This document shows positions 1-9,770 of a stretch of 64,000 nt of DNA, piece after piece. The notes under the pieces were generated by a model. It ran no database searches and was not told where the DNA came from. It was given only the letters and a program-made list of their open reading frames with translations. Within the stretch, counting starts at the first letter, position 1. Each line of letters starts with the position of its first letter. The translations under genes and the position numbers were made by a program. The DNA is from Devosia ginsengisoli (lineage in GTDB: Bacteria > Pseudomonadota > Alphaproteobacteria > Rhizobiales > Devosiaceae). The stretch spans positions 310,001 through 374,000 of the forward strand of contig NZ_JANQAJ010000005.1 in the NCBI RefSeq assembly GCF_024707105.1. The letters are read 5' to 3'.

Positions 1-1291
1 CCGTGTGGACATAGTGATCGATGACCTGTTCGCCGAAGGCTGCTTTCAGCATTTTGGACTTGCGCATCGTGTCGGTGGCTTCGCGCAGGGTCTTGGGGAT
101 TTCGCGGAGTTTCTTGGTCGTATAGGCGTCGCCGACAAAGGCGGGTTCGAGATCCAGCCTGTCCTCGATGCCCTTGATGCCGGCGGCGAGCAGGGCCGCT
201 ATGGCCAGATAGGGATTGAGGTCGGCGCCGCCAATGCGGCATTCGACACGGATGGATTTGCTGCCTTCTCCGCAGAGGCGGAAGCCGGCGGTACGGTTGT
301 CGGGCGACCAGATCGCCTTGGTCGGCGCGAATGTACCGGCCTGGAAGCGCTTGTAGCTGTTGATATAGGGCGCGAGGAACCAGGTGATGTCGCGGGCATA
401 GGCGAGCTGGCCGGCCATGAACTGTTTCATCAGCGAGCTCATGCCGCGCTCGTCCTTGGCATCGACGAATAGGGGTTTGCCCGCCTTGTCGGCCAGCGAC
501 ATGTGGATGTGGCTCGAGGAGCCTGCGAGGGCATAATCCCACTTGGCCATGAAGGTTACCGCCTTGCCCGCGGCCCAGGCGATCTCCTTGGTGGCGTTCT
601 TCAGCACCACATGGCGGTCGGCCATGGTGAGGGCGTCGGCATATTTGACATTGATCTCTTCCTGGCCCGGACCCCATTCGCCCTTGGAGGATTCGACGGG
701 AATGCCCGAGGCCTGCAGATGCTTGCGCAGGGCGCGCATCACGCCCTCTTCCTTGGTGGTCTGGAAGATGTGGTAATCCTGGATGTAGTCGCCGGCCGTC
801 TGGGCCTTGGCATGGCCCTTCTGGCTGATCGTGCGGTAATCCTCGTCGAAGAGGTAGAATTCCAGTTCCGTGGCCGCATTGGCGGTATAGCCCATGGCGG
901 CGAGGCGCTCGATCTGGCCCTTGAGGATGGCGCGCGGGCTGTGCGGGATCGGCTCATGGTGATGATGATCGGCGAGGTCGCAGAGCACAATGGCCGTGCC
1001 CTCGAGCCAGCTCGCCTTCATCAGCGTGGTGAGATCGGGCTTCATGACGAAATCGCCATAGCCCTTGCCCCAGTTGGCGGCCGCGTAGCCGGGCACCGGC
1101 TCCATGTCGATATCGTCGGCCAGCAGATAGTCGCAGCCATGCGTCTCGTCATTGGCCGTTTCGAGGAAATATTCGGCCTGGAAACGCTTGCCGATCATCC
1201 GCCCCTGCATGTCGGGGAAGGCGACGAGCACCGTATCCATGCTGCCGGCGGCGACATCCTTGCGCAGGGCGTCCAGGGTATAGGCGGCCAT
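1..1291 (-). CDS. glutamine synthetase family protein (GlnA-like / gamma-glutamylputrescine synthetase-like), 3' end truncated by window edge
   Basis: Reverse-strand translation from 1291 gives MAAYTLDALRKDVAAGSMDTVLVAFPDMQGRMIGKRF...GSSSHIHMSL...NSYKRFQAGTFAPTKAIWSPDNRTAGFR, a typical GS catalytic domain; open to the window edge, so absent from the ORF track. Confidence 0.88.
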   Translation of the reverse strand, partial: MAAYTLDALRKDVAAGSMDTVLVAFPDMQGRMIGKRFQAEYFLETANDETHGCDYLLADDIDMEPVPGYAAANWGKGYGDFVMKPDLTTLMKASWLEGTAIVLCDLADHHHHEPIPHSPRAILKGQIERLAAMGYTANAATELEFYLFDEDYRTISQKGHAKAQTAGDYIQDYHIFQTTKEEGVMRALRKHLQASGIPVESSKGEWGPGQEEINVKYADALTMADRHVVLKNATKEIAWAAGKAVTFMAKWDYALAGSSSHIHMSLADKAGKPLFVDAKDERGMSSLMKQFMAGQLAYARDITWFLAPYINSYKRFQAGTFAPTKAIWSPDNRTAGFRLCGEGSKSIRVECRIGGADLNPYLAIAALLAAGIKGIEDRLDLEPAFVGDAYTTKKLREIPKTLREATDTMRKSKMLKAAFGEQVIDHYVHT

Positions 1292-1343
1292 TCAAGTCTC
1301 CGGGCGGTTGTGCCGGCCGCGCGAACGCGACCGGCAAAGCATT

Positions 1344-2402
1344 TCAACTGTAGCGATAGGGTGCGCCGGCCAGTTGCATGTCGGCATTATACTTCTTGAT
1401 GATCTCGACCACGCGGGCGCTCCGGTCGGACTGCTTGGCGATCTCGTCCCAGAAGGCGACGGCATCGGTTTCCACCTGCGCCCATTCGGCGGCGGGAATG
1501 GTGGTCAGTTCGAGATTGCCATTGATGCGGTAATTGGCCTCGCCGGCCCAGTACCAGTGCTGGCGGTAGTAGTGCGAGGTGTCGATCATCATGCGGTAGA
1601 GCTGCTGCAGATGCGGCGGCACTTCGTTCCACTTGGCGGTGTTGACGAAATAGGAACCCGCCCAGGCGCCCGACAGCGGGTTGGTCAGGTAGTATTTGAG
1701 CGCATTGGCCCAGCCCACCGTATGCAGCTCGGTGGTGCCGCACCAGCAGATGCCGTCGAGCTCGCCGGTCTGCAGGGCCGGCTCGACGTCTTCATAGGGC
1801 AGTGAGACCGGAACGACGCCGTATTTGGAGAGGAACTGCCCGGCCGTGGGGAAGGTATAGACCCGCAGCCCGTTGAGGTCGGCCAGCGAATTGATCGGCT
1901 TGGTGGTGCCGAAATTGCACGGATCCCAGGCGCCGGTGGAAAGCCAGGTCACATCGGGGATTTCGGCATAGGCCTCTTCCCAGATTTCCTTGAGGCCCCG
2001 CCAGTGCCACAGGGCCGGCACGTCGAGCGAATAGCGCGAGGCCAGCGGGAAATAGGCACCGAACACCTTGACGTCGACAGGCGCGGCGGCGGAGTCGTCG
2101 TCGCTCTGGGCGGCGTCGATTGTGCCGGTCTGGACGGCACGGAACAGCTCGCCATGCGGCACCAACTGGTCGGCGGTGTAGAGTTCGATGACCATTTCGC
2201 CATTGGCGGCGGTGTTGAACCAGTCGATGGCGTTCTTGACCACATGTTCGGCCAGTGCCGGACCGGCATAGGTCTGCAGGCGCCAGCGGATCGGTGTCTG
2301 TGCCCTGACATAGGGCGTTGCCAGGGCCGTGGCGCCCACGGCGCCGGCGGTGGCGAGGCCTGCCCGCTTCAGAAAGCTACGCTTGTTGAGAAGATCAGTC
2401 AT
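1344..2402 (-). CDS. TRAP transporter substrate-binding protein (DctP family) with Tat-like signal
   Basis: 352 aa; KRSFLKRAGLATAGAVGATALATPYVRAQ signal; DctP-type body; adjacent to DctQM genes. Confidence 0.88.
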   Translation of the reverse strand: MTDLLNKRSFLKRAGLATAGAVGATALATPYVRAQTPIRWRLQTYAGPALAEHVVKNAIDWFNTAANGEMVIELYTADQLVPHGELFRAVQTGTIDAAQSDDDSAAAPVDVKVFGAYFPLASRYSLDVPALWHWRGLKEIWEEAYAEIPDVTWLSTGAWDPCNFGTTKPINSLADLNGLRVYTFPTAGQFLSKYGVVPVSLPYEDVEPALQTGELDGICWCGTTELHTVGWANALKYYLTNPLSGAWAGSYFVNTAKWNEVPPHLQQLYRMMIDTSHYYRQHWYWAGEANYRINGNLELTTIPAAEWAQVETDAVAFWDEIAKQSDRSARVVEIIKKYNADMQLAGAPYRYS

Positions 2403-2528
2403 GTCTGCTTATCCCCTGTGATGTGACGCCCCGCGCAGTCTGCCGGAACGCCTGGTTGAACTCGACGTCGGACTAGCTCGGCCAGCGCCCCCTTTTCTGT
2501 GTTGGTTTCCCTCTCACAAAAGTTCTCC

Positions 2529-3854
2529 TCATCGTCCGGCATAAAGGCCGGGCAGCCACAGCGCGATCTGCGGGAAGATCATCAGCAGGATCACGCTGAG
2601 GACCATGAGCAGCACGAAGGGCAGGATGGAGCGATAGATGTCGGCCAGGGTGATCTCGGGCGGCGCCATGGCGCGCATGAGGAAGAGATTGTAGCCGAAG
2701 GGCGGGGTTATGTAGGCGATCTGGCAGGTGATCGTGTAGAGAATGCCGAACCAGATCAGATCGAAGCCGAGCAGGCGCACCAGCGGAATATAGAGCGGCG
2801 CGACGATGACCAGCATGGCCGTGTCGTCGAGGAACATGCCCATGACGATGAAGCTGAGCAGCATCAGGATCAGGATGCCCCAGGGGTCGAGTCCAAAGGT
2901 GTTGAGCAGCAGGTTCTCGATGGCCCGCACGGCGCCCAGCCCGTCATAGACGGACGAGAAACACAGCGCGCCAAGGATGATCCAGAGGAACATGCAACTG
3001 ATCAGCAGCGTGTTGCGCGTGGTGGATTCCAGCACCTGCCAGTTGAGCTTGCCCGACAGCGCCGCCGCGACGGTGGCGAGCAACGCGCCCACGGCCGAGC
3101 TTTCGGTGAGGCTGGTAATGCCGGTGAGGAACAGCGTCATCATGATGGCGAATACCGCCACCGGCATGATGCCCTCGCGCAGCAGCACGAGTTTCTCGCG
3201 CAGGGTGATTTCCGCCAGTTCCTCGGGCGAGATGGGCGGCCCCAGCTCGGGCTGGATGCGGCAGCGGATATAGACATAGACGCCGAAAATGGTGGCCATC
3301 ATCAGGCCGGGCATGATGCCGGCCAGCCAGAGTTCGGTGATCGGCGCCCGCGCGATCATGGCGAACAGCACCAGCACCACGCTGGGCGGGATCAGGATGC
3401 CCAGGGTGGAACCGCCCTGGATGACCCCGGTGACCATGATCTTGTCATAGCCGCGCTTGAGCAGTTCGGGCAGGGCGATGGTGGCGCCGATGGCCATGCC
3501 GGCGACGCTGAGGCCGTTGATGCAGGAAATCAGCACCATCAGCCCCATCGTGCCCAGCGCCAGCCCGCCGCGCACCGGGCCGAACCAGACATGGAACATG
3601 CGATAGAGGTTGGAGGCGATGCCGCTCTCGCTCATCATGTAGCCCATGAACACGAAGAAGGGCACGGTGATCAGCGGGTACCAGTTGAGTACCTGGAAGG
3701 CCTGGTTGAACGGCATTTCGACCGCGCCATTGCCCCAGAGCCAGAGGGCGGCGGCCGAACCGACAAAGCCGATGACGCCGAAGACGCGCTGCCCGGTGAA
3801 GAGCAGCACCATCATGGTGGCGAACATGAAGAGGGTGATGAGTTCAGGTGTCAT
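2529..3854 (-). CDS. TRAP transporter large permease (DctM-like)
   Basis: 441 aa polytopic; FVFMGYMMSESGIA, GGSTLGILIPPSVVLVLFA motifs. Confidence 0.92.
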   Translation of the reverse strand: MTPELITLFMFATMMVLLFTGQRVFGVIGFVGSAAALWLWGNGAVEMPFNQAFQVLNWYPLITVPFFVFMGYMMSESGIASNLYRMFHVWFGPVRGGLALGTMGLMVLISCINGLSVAGMAIGATIALPELLKRGYDKIMVTGVIQGGSTLGILIPPSVVLVLFAMIARAPITELWLAGIMPGLMMATIFGVYVYIRCRIQPELGPPISPEELAEITLREKLVLLREGIMPVAVFAIMMTLFLTGITSLTESSAVGALLATVAAALSGKLNWQVLESTTRNTLLISCMFLWIILGALCFSSVYDGLGAVRAIENLLLNTFGLDPWGILILMLLSFIVMGMFLDDTAMLVIVAPLYIPLVRLLGFDLIWFGILYTITCQIAYITPPFGYNLFLMRAMAPPEITLADIYRSILPFVLLMVLSVILLMIFPQIALWLPGLYAGR

Positions 3855-4363
3855 GAAATGGGCCTACCCATGGCCTGGGCAATGTCCCGGAACAATTGCG
3901 CGATGACCTGAAGGAGCATGAGGAAAATCCCAAGACTCATGGCGACCTTGACGGGCCAGAGCATGGGCGACCAGGCGGTGTAGTTCTTCTGGCCATACTG
4001 GATGGCATATTGCGTGCTCGAAATGCCGCCCCAGAGCAGCACCACCAGGAAGAAGATGACGGCCAGCAGGGTGATCGCATCCAGAACCGACTGTCCGCGC
4101 CGGGAAAACCGGCTGTAGAACAGGTCCATGCGGACATGCGAGCCGTGCTGGAAGGCATAGGCGCCGCCCAGCAGGTAATAGGCCGAGAGCAGGAACTGGG
4201 TCATTTCCAGCGCCCAGTTGACCGGGGCGCCGAATACGGCGCGCGACACGGTAGACCAGAGCATGATGGCGGCCATGACAAAAAAGATCGCCATCGCAAA
4301 CCGCCCGGCCAGGCGGTTGATGCGATCGACCCATGTAACGAAGAAGACTATCGGCTGTGGCAC
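3851..4363 (-). CDS. TRAP transporter small permease (DctQ-like)
   Basis: 4-TM DctQ pattern (NWALEMTQFLLSAYYLLGGAYAFQHGSHVRMDLFY); overlaps DctM; GTG start VPQPIVFF chosen over the longer track ORF (to 4471). Confidence 0.85.
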   Translation of the reverse strand: MPQPIVFFVTWVDRINRLAGRFAMAIFFVMAAIMLWSTVSRAVFGAPVNWALEMTQFLLSAYYLLGGAYAFQHGSHVRMDLFYSRFSRRGQSVLDAITLLAVIFFLVVLLWGGISSTQYAIQYGQKNYTAWSPMLWPVKVAMSLGIFLMLLQVIAQLFRDIAQAMGRPIS

Positions 4364-4401
4364 TGTGCTGCTTCCTGTCTCTTGGTCATGGCTTCCTCTG
4401 C

Positions 4402-5172
4402 CTATCCGTGTTTGGCCGGCCGCAAAGCCTGCCGCGCGGTCTCCAGACACCGCCCGAGCCGGTCGGCCCACAGGGTCACCCCGGTGGGGTCGAGAATTTC
4501 GTCATTGCGGATTTCGATCATCGTGGCGGGAAGGCCCCGTCCATCGCCATGCTTTTCCAGCGTCAGCGTCACCCCGTTGAGGGCCGCATAGGGCTCGTTC
4601 CAGCCCAGGTTGAGATCGGGAGCTTCGTCCTTGAGCGCGTCGAACAGCGCCCGGGTGAAGCCGGTATCCACGCCATGGATCAGCCCGATGGGCCAGGGGC
4701 GGGCAATGCCGAGATAGACGGGGGTGAAGGAATGCATGCAGACCAGGATCGTCTCCTGCCCGGCATGGCGGCGCGCCTCGAGCAGCGTCTCGATGGCGGC
4801 ATGATAGGGCCGGTGGAAATGGTCGATCCGATATTGCCGCTCGGCCGCGTCGAGATGCTCGTTGGCGGCAATGCGGGTGCTTTCGGAGAGTGTCCAGATC
4901 AGGTCGGGCGCGTCGAGTTCGCGATTGCAGTCGATGACGATGCGCGAAACGGTGGACTGCACCAGCGGCGCATCGAGCCGATCGGCCAGGCGCTGGCTGA
5001 CGGCCAATGCGCCAGGGTCCCAGGCGATGTGGCTCAGCCGCTCGGTGGGAGTGAGGCCCAGATCGCCATAGCGGGTGGGAATGCGGTTGCTGGCATGATC
5101 GCAGACGATGACGAAGGGCGACGCCCCGCGCGCATTGGTGACCAACACCGCTTTTTCACCGCTGACGTCCAC
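4402..5172 (-). CDS. N-formylglutamate amidohydrolase family protein
   Basis: 256 aa; FVIVCDHASNRIP, DPGA, VCMHSFTPVYLG motifs of the family. Confidence 0.85.
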   Translation of the reverse strand: MDVSGEKAVLVTNARGASPFVIVCDHASNRIPTRYGDLGLTPTERLSHIAWDPGALAVSQRLADRLDAPLVQSTVSRIVIDCNRELDAPDLIWTLSESTRIAANEHLDAAERQYRIDHFHRPYHAAIETLLEARRHAGQETILVCMHSFTPVYLGIARPWPIGLIHGVDTGFTRALFDALKDEAPDLNLGWNEPYAALNGVTLTLEKHGDGRGLPATMIEIRNDEILDPTGVTLWADRLGRCLETARQALRPAKHG

Positions 5173-5266
5173 TGCACCCCCCTACGCAGCATCGGTTAAC
5201 TTCTGTATCAGTAGTTCCACACTGGTCAAAACTGTCAATGCTGAAATCATAAATTCAGAGGGCCGC

Positions 5267-6100
5267 ATGGAAGGAAAATCGGTTGCCGGACGTATTCACG
5301 ATGCGATCCACCGGCTGACAGCGGCCGAAAAACGCGCCGCGCGCGGCCTGCTCGGGTCGTATCCGACCCTGGGCCTGGCCCCGGTCGCCGAATTCGCACA
5401 GCAGGCGGGGGCCAGTTCGGCCACGGTGCTGCGCTTCGTGTCGGCGCTGGGCTACAAATCCTATCCCGATTTCCAGCGCGCTTTGCGCGAGGAACTGGAG
5501 GAGCGCTCCAAGTCGCCGCTACAGCGCAGTTCGACCAGCGATGTCAGGGCGGATGCCGATGCGCAGTTCCTCGATCGCTTCGTGGCCCAGGCGGTGGACA
5601 ATCTGCGCGGCTCGGCGGCGCTGATCCCGGCTTCCGAATTCGAGGCAGTCTGCGCCCGGCTCGCCGAGAACCGGGGCGCCTGCTACCTCGCCGGCGGACG
5701 CTTCACCGATTTCCTGGCCGGTTATATGGAAGCCCATCTGCGGGTGATCCGGCCGGGCGTGCGGCGGCTCGACGGCCGGCCGGCGACGCGGGCCGACCAG
5801 ATGATCGACGTGAAGCCCGGAGACCTGGCGATCATCTTCGACGTGCGGCGCTACGATCCGAGCCTGATCGACGTGGCCACCGAACTGGCGGCGCGGCGGG
5901 CGCAGATCGTGCTCATCACCGACGAGTGGATGAGCCCGGTCAGCCGCTTCGCCAAGCTGGTATTGCCCTGCCGGACGGAAATGGGCCGGACCTGGGACGC
6001 CAATGGATCGCTGTTCACGCTGGCCGAAGCGGTGATCGCCCGGACCACGGAACTGAGCTGGCCCACCGCCAGCAAGCGCATAGGGAGTATCGAGGCGTAG
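5267..6100 (+). CDS. MurR/RpiR family transcriptional regulator
   Basis: N-terminal HTH (LTAAEKRAARGLLGSYPTLGLAPVAEFAQQAGASSATVLRFVSALGYKSYPDFQRALREEL) plus SIS-like domain; start set at MEGKSVAGRIHDAIHRL. Confidence 0.88.
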   Translation: MEGKSVAGRIHDAIHRLTAAEKRAARGLLGSYPTLGLAPVAEFAQQAGASSATVLRFVSALGYKSYPDFQRALREELEERSKSPLQRSSTSDVRADADAQFLDRFVAQAVDNLRGSAALIPASEFEAVCARLAENRGACYLAGGRFTDFLAGYMEAHLRVIRPGVRRLDGRPATRADQMIDVKPGDLAIIFDVRRYDPSLIDVATELAARRAQIVLITDEWMSPVSRFAKLVLPCRTEMGRTWDANGSLFTLAEAVIARTTELSWPTASKRIGSIEA

Positions 6101-6281
6101 CGCCTACCTTACTGGGTGTGGCTTACCCCCACCCTCATTCCCTCCCCACAAGGGGGGAAGCCTGTCCGGTGGGCGATGCAATATTGGACCACTGACGTTG
6201 GTCATGCGCCTCCCTCCCCTTGATGGGGAGGGATTGAGGGTGGGGTGACGGGCCCTCCCAGCAACGGGAGGTCAGGAGGCC

Positions 6282-7139
6282 CTATTCTTCCCCGTCTTTG
6301 TGCAAAAAGTCCTTCGCGCTCAGCACGATCTTGCCGTCGACTTCGCCAATGGCCTTGCCGTCCTTGCCCTTGTAGTTCAGCCTGTCGAGCACCGTGCGGA
6401 TGACATTGAGGCGGCTGCGGCGCTTGTCGTTGGCGCGGATCACCGTCCAGGGCGCATGCTTGCTGTCGGTCCGGGTCAGCATGGTATCGGCGGCATCGGA
6501 ATAGGCATCCCACTTGCCCAGCGCTTCCAGATCCACCGGCGAGAGCTTCCAGACCTTGAGCGGATCGTGCCGCCGGTCATGGAACCGCTTGAGCTGCATT
6601 TCTCGGCCTATGGAGAGCCAGAACTTGAAGAGGTGGATGCCGTCCCTGGTGATGCGCTTCTCGAATTCGGGCGCTTCCTCGAGGAAATGCTCGGTCTGTT
6701 CGGGCGTGCAGAAACCCATGACCGGCTCGACGCCGGCCCGGTTATACCAGGAGCGGTCGAACAGCACGGTTTCGCCCGCCGCCGGGAACCAGTCGACATA
6801 GCGCTGGAAATACCACTGTGTGCTTTCCCGGTTGTTGGGCTTGGGCAGGGCGGCGATGATATTGTAGCGGGGATTGAGATTTTCGAGGTAGCGCTTGATC
6901 GTGCCGCCCTTGCCGGCGGCATCGCGGCCCTCGAAGACGATCATCACGCGCTCGCCGCTCTCGGCGAGATGGGCCTGCAACGATACCAACTGCTTCTGTA
7001 ATTCGTACATCTGCTCTTCATAGCTGTCGCTATCGAGCTTATCTTCGTATGGGTAGTTGCCCGAGGCCATGGCGTGTTTCTTGATGGCTTTGGGCAGGTC
7101 GGGATTTTCAAGGTCGAAGCCGGTAAAGGGATCGGTCAT
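6282..7139 (-). CDS. ppk2: polyphosphate kinase 2 family protein
   Basis: VMIVFEGRDAAGKGGTIKRYLENLNPR and FDRSWYNRAGVEPVMGFC motifs. Confidence 0.93.
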   Translation of the reverse strand: MTDPFTGFDLENPDLPKAIKKHAMASGNYPYEDKLDSDSYEEQMYELQKQLVSLQAHLAESGERVMIVFEGRDAAGKGGTIKRYLENLNPRYNIIAALPKPNNRESTQWYFQRYVDWFPAAGETVLFDRSWYNRAGVEPVMGFCTPEQTEHFLEEAPEFEKRITRDGIHLFKFWLSIGREMQLKRFHDRRHDPLKVWKLSPVDLEALGKWDAYSDAADTMLTRTDSKHAPWTVIRANDKRRSRLNVIRTVLDRLNYKGKDGKAIGEVDGKIVLSAKDFLHKDGEE

Positions 7140-7228
7140 GCTGTCTCTCCGCTGTCATATCCACCGTGCTATGAGAACGCCCGCGCGCGCAAGGGGCGTC
7201 GCAACTGGTTGATTCCCGGAAACAAAAT

Positions 7229-8512
7229 ATGGACGAGCCGCAAGACAGCCTGCCCGCATCCCGCCTGGCGATAGCCTTGGCGCGTATCACTGCGCAGGCC
7301 GGCCTGCTGGCCGGTATATTCGGCGTATTCGCCGCGCTGGTGCTGTTCGGCGAGCTGGCGCCGGTCGCGGCGCTGGTCGGTTTTCTCGTCATCATGGCCG
7401 GCGTCGCCATCCTGCCGGGCAACACGATCACCGTGACGCGGACGGCGGACCTGCCGCGGCCTGTTCTTGATGATGATGACGACGCGGTCTTCGCTTTTGC
7501 CGACGCGCTGGCCGATCCCTGCCTGGTGCTCGACCGGCGCAGCGTTGTGGTTCACGCCAATGCCGCGGCGCACCGGCAGTTTCCCGCCGTGAGCAATGGC
7601 AACCCCATCACTTTTTCCCTGCGTAACCCCGAACTGGTGCAGGCCATCGACACGGTCATGCGCAATGGCACGGTGCGCAGTATCGAACTGCATGAAACCG
7701 TGCCGTCGGAAACCTGGGATAAGGTGGTGGTGTCACCCCTGCGCCAGCCGGGCCGGGACTGGCTGACCGACGAAGACCGGCAACTGGTAGTCACGGTCCA
7801 GAGCCTGACCGAACTCAAGCGCGTCGAGGCGCTGCGCAGCGATTTCATCGCCAATGCCAGCCACGAATTGCGCACGCCCCTGGCGTCGCTGCTGGGCTTC
7901 ATCGATACGCTGCTCGGCCCGGCGGCCAAGGATGCGGCAGCGCGCGAAAAATTCCTCGGCATCATGCGCGGCCAGGCCGAGCGCATGAGCAAGCTGATCG
8001 ACGATCTCCTCAGCCTGTCGCGCATCGAAATGCACCAGCATGTGCGGCCCACCGGCAGCATCGACCTGGCGGGACTGCTGCGCGAAGTGCGCGAGGGGCT
8101 GATGACGCAGGCCAAGACGGCCGATGTGGAAATCCGCCTGACGCTGTTCGAGGGGCCGAGCAACACGACCGGCGATCGCAGCCAGCTCTATGAAGTGTTC
8201 GAGAACCTGCTCGACAATGCCATCAAATATGGCGCCGGCGGCAAGTTCGTCGAGGTGAGCCTGGCGCCGGCCGAACGCGCCGGCTTCCAGCACCAGGTGA
8301 CGGTCATCGACCATGGGCCGGGTGTGGAGCCCGAACATGTGCCGCGCCTGACCGAACGGTTCTACCGCATCGATGCCGATGCCAGCCGCAAGAAGAAGGG
8401 CACGGGCCTGGGGCTGGCCATCGTCAAGCACATCGTCAACCGCCATCGCGGGCAGATGACCATCAGGAGCAAGCCGGGCGAGGGCATGCGGGTGGATGTG
8501 TTTTTGCCGTAG
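7229..8512 (+). CDS. sensor histidine kinase (PhoR-like)
   Basis: TM segments, PAS-like region, H-box FIANASHELRTPLASLLGFIDTL, N/G boxes ENLLDNAIKYG...GTGLGLAIVKHIVNRH. Confidence 0.9.
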   Translation: MDEPQDSLPASRLAIALARITAQAGLLAGIFGVFAALVLFGELAPVAALVGFLVIMAGVAILPGNTITVTRTADLPRPVLDDDDDAVFAFADALADPCLVLDRRSVVVHANAAAHRQFPAVSNGNPITFSLRNPELVQAIDTVMRNGTVRSIELHETVPSETWDKVVVSPLRQPGRDWLTDEDRQLVVTVQSLTELKRVEALRSDFIANASHELRTPLASLLGFIDTLLGPAAKDAAAREKFLGIMRGQAERMSKLIDDLLSLSRIEMHQHVRPTGSIDLAGLLREVREGLMTQAKTADVEIRLTLFEGPSNTTGDRSQLYEVFENLLDNAIKYGAGGKFVEVSLAPAERAGFQHQVTVIDHGPGVEPEHVPRLTERFYRIDADASRKKKGTGLGLAIVKHIVNRHRGQMTIRSKPGEGMRVDVFLP

Positions 8513-8795
8513 GGGATAACCCGCTCCCAGCCTCCCCCTGTCAGGGGGAGAAGCCGTGCTGGTGGGTGGGCGATATTGTGCCGTAGCCGCGATCCCCTTC
8601 TCCCCTCGTGGGAGAAGGTGCCCGAAGGGCGGATGAGGGGGCTTGGAGTGTTCTCCGCTAGCTTTGAAGCATGGGATGGCGCAGAACCCCTCACCCTCGC
8701 AAATCTGCTGAACGCAGATTTTCTATCCCTCTCCCACAAGGGGCGAGGGGGAACTCCACTCTTGGCGCGCGCATGGTGCCGCGCACCCAAACGAA

Positions 8796-8817
8796 AAGGG
8801 CGCCTTGCGGGCGCCCT
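8796..8817 (-). terminator. Rho-independent terminator downstream of gcrA
   Basis: Minus strand reads AAGGGCGCCCGCAAGGCGCCCTTTTCGTTT: GC-rich stem followed by a T-rich tract, just past the gcrA stop. Confidence 0.75.
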
Positions 8818-8838
8818 TCTTTATCCTGCATTCCGCGA

Positions 8839-9423
8839 CTAGCGCCGCTTCTTGTCGACCTGGTGGTAGGCCCGGCGCGAGTGGAATTCGCAATAGGGGC
8901 CGGTTTCCAGGCTATGCTGGCCGCAGAAATAGAAGTCCTTGGTCAGCGGATCGCCGATCGGCCACTTGCAGGTATGCTCGTTGAGTTGCAGCAGGTTGAG
9001 GCGCTTGTCCTCGGGGATGAACAGCTCGGCCACGGCCGGCGCAACATAGAGGTCAGCTTCCAGCTGCGGATCATGCGCCAGGGCCGTGGCACCCACCGAT
9101 TGCGGGCGCGACATGGACGACCGTACCTTGCCGGCGCCACCCATGCCGGAAAGACCGGAAGAGGGGCTGGCAACGCGGCGCGGCGCCGGGCGCGAGGCCG
9201 GACGGGCGCGCGGGGTCGAATTGGTCGGCTTGGCACGCGCCGAGAGCTTGAGGCGATGCACCTTGCCGATCACGGCATTGCGGGTAACCCCTTCGCCGAG
9301 TTCGCCTGCAATCTGGCTGGCCGAGAGACCTTCCATCCAGAGCTTTTTCAAAGTCTCGACGCGCTCGTCAGTCCAGCCCGCCGGTTGTGCTCCTGAAACC
9401 ATCGTCAAAACAGAATCCTTCAT
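8839..9423 (-). CDS. gcrA: GcrA cell-cycle regulator
   Basis: GWTDERVETLKKLWMEGLSASQIAGELGEGVTRNAVIGKVHRLKLSAR N-terminal domain and C-terminal CKWPIGDP...FYFCGQHSLETGPYCEFHSRRAY. Confidence 0.95.
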   Translation of the reverse strand: MKDSVLTMVSGAQPAGWTDERVETLKKLWMEGLSASQIAGELGEGVTRNAVIGKVHRLKLSARAKPTNSTPRARPASRPAPRRVASPSSGLSGMGGAGKVRSSMSRPQSVGATALAHDPQLEADLYVAPAVAELFIPEDKRLNLLQLNEHTCKWPIGDPLTKDFYFCGQHSLETGPYCEFHSRRAYHQVDKKRR

Positions 9424-9673
9424 TGCGCCGCCAAATGATAAATGGCAGCCATCAAACGCTAGGCGTCGTATGTCAGGTGGGTCCGCCACACGAGATATCG
9501 TGTTCCCAATGCCATGGAGTTTACGACATCGGCGGAATCGGGATCAAGAGTCGGGCTCGACTTTCCCCGTAAATTCACTGGTTAAAATTGTCCTAACAAA
9601 CTCCCGAGTCAAATCAGGCACTTGGGGCATAATCATTGACTTATCTGGCAAAATTGGCCTAACTCTGACGCCG

Positions 9674-9708
9674 AAACGCGCTGCGCAACGAGCGCGTTTT
9701 TGGTTTTT
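9674..9708 (+). terminator. Terminator-like hairpin in the argD leader
   Basis: AAACGCGCT-gcgcaacg-AGCGCGTTTTTGGTTTTTG: 9-bp stem followed by T-rich tract. Confidence 0.6.
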
Positions 9709-9770
9709 GTGGCGCTATTGTCACGCTGCGCCGCTAACCTGCTTTCAACCCGCCACAGAAGGAAATAACC

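Noticed and set aside
2499-3911. 470-aa plus-strand ORF opposite the DctM permease
   Set aside because: Antisense shadow of a well-recognised gene in GC-rich DNA; composition is rich in H/Q/E/D as expected for the complement of hydrophobic codons
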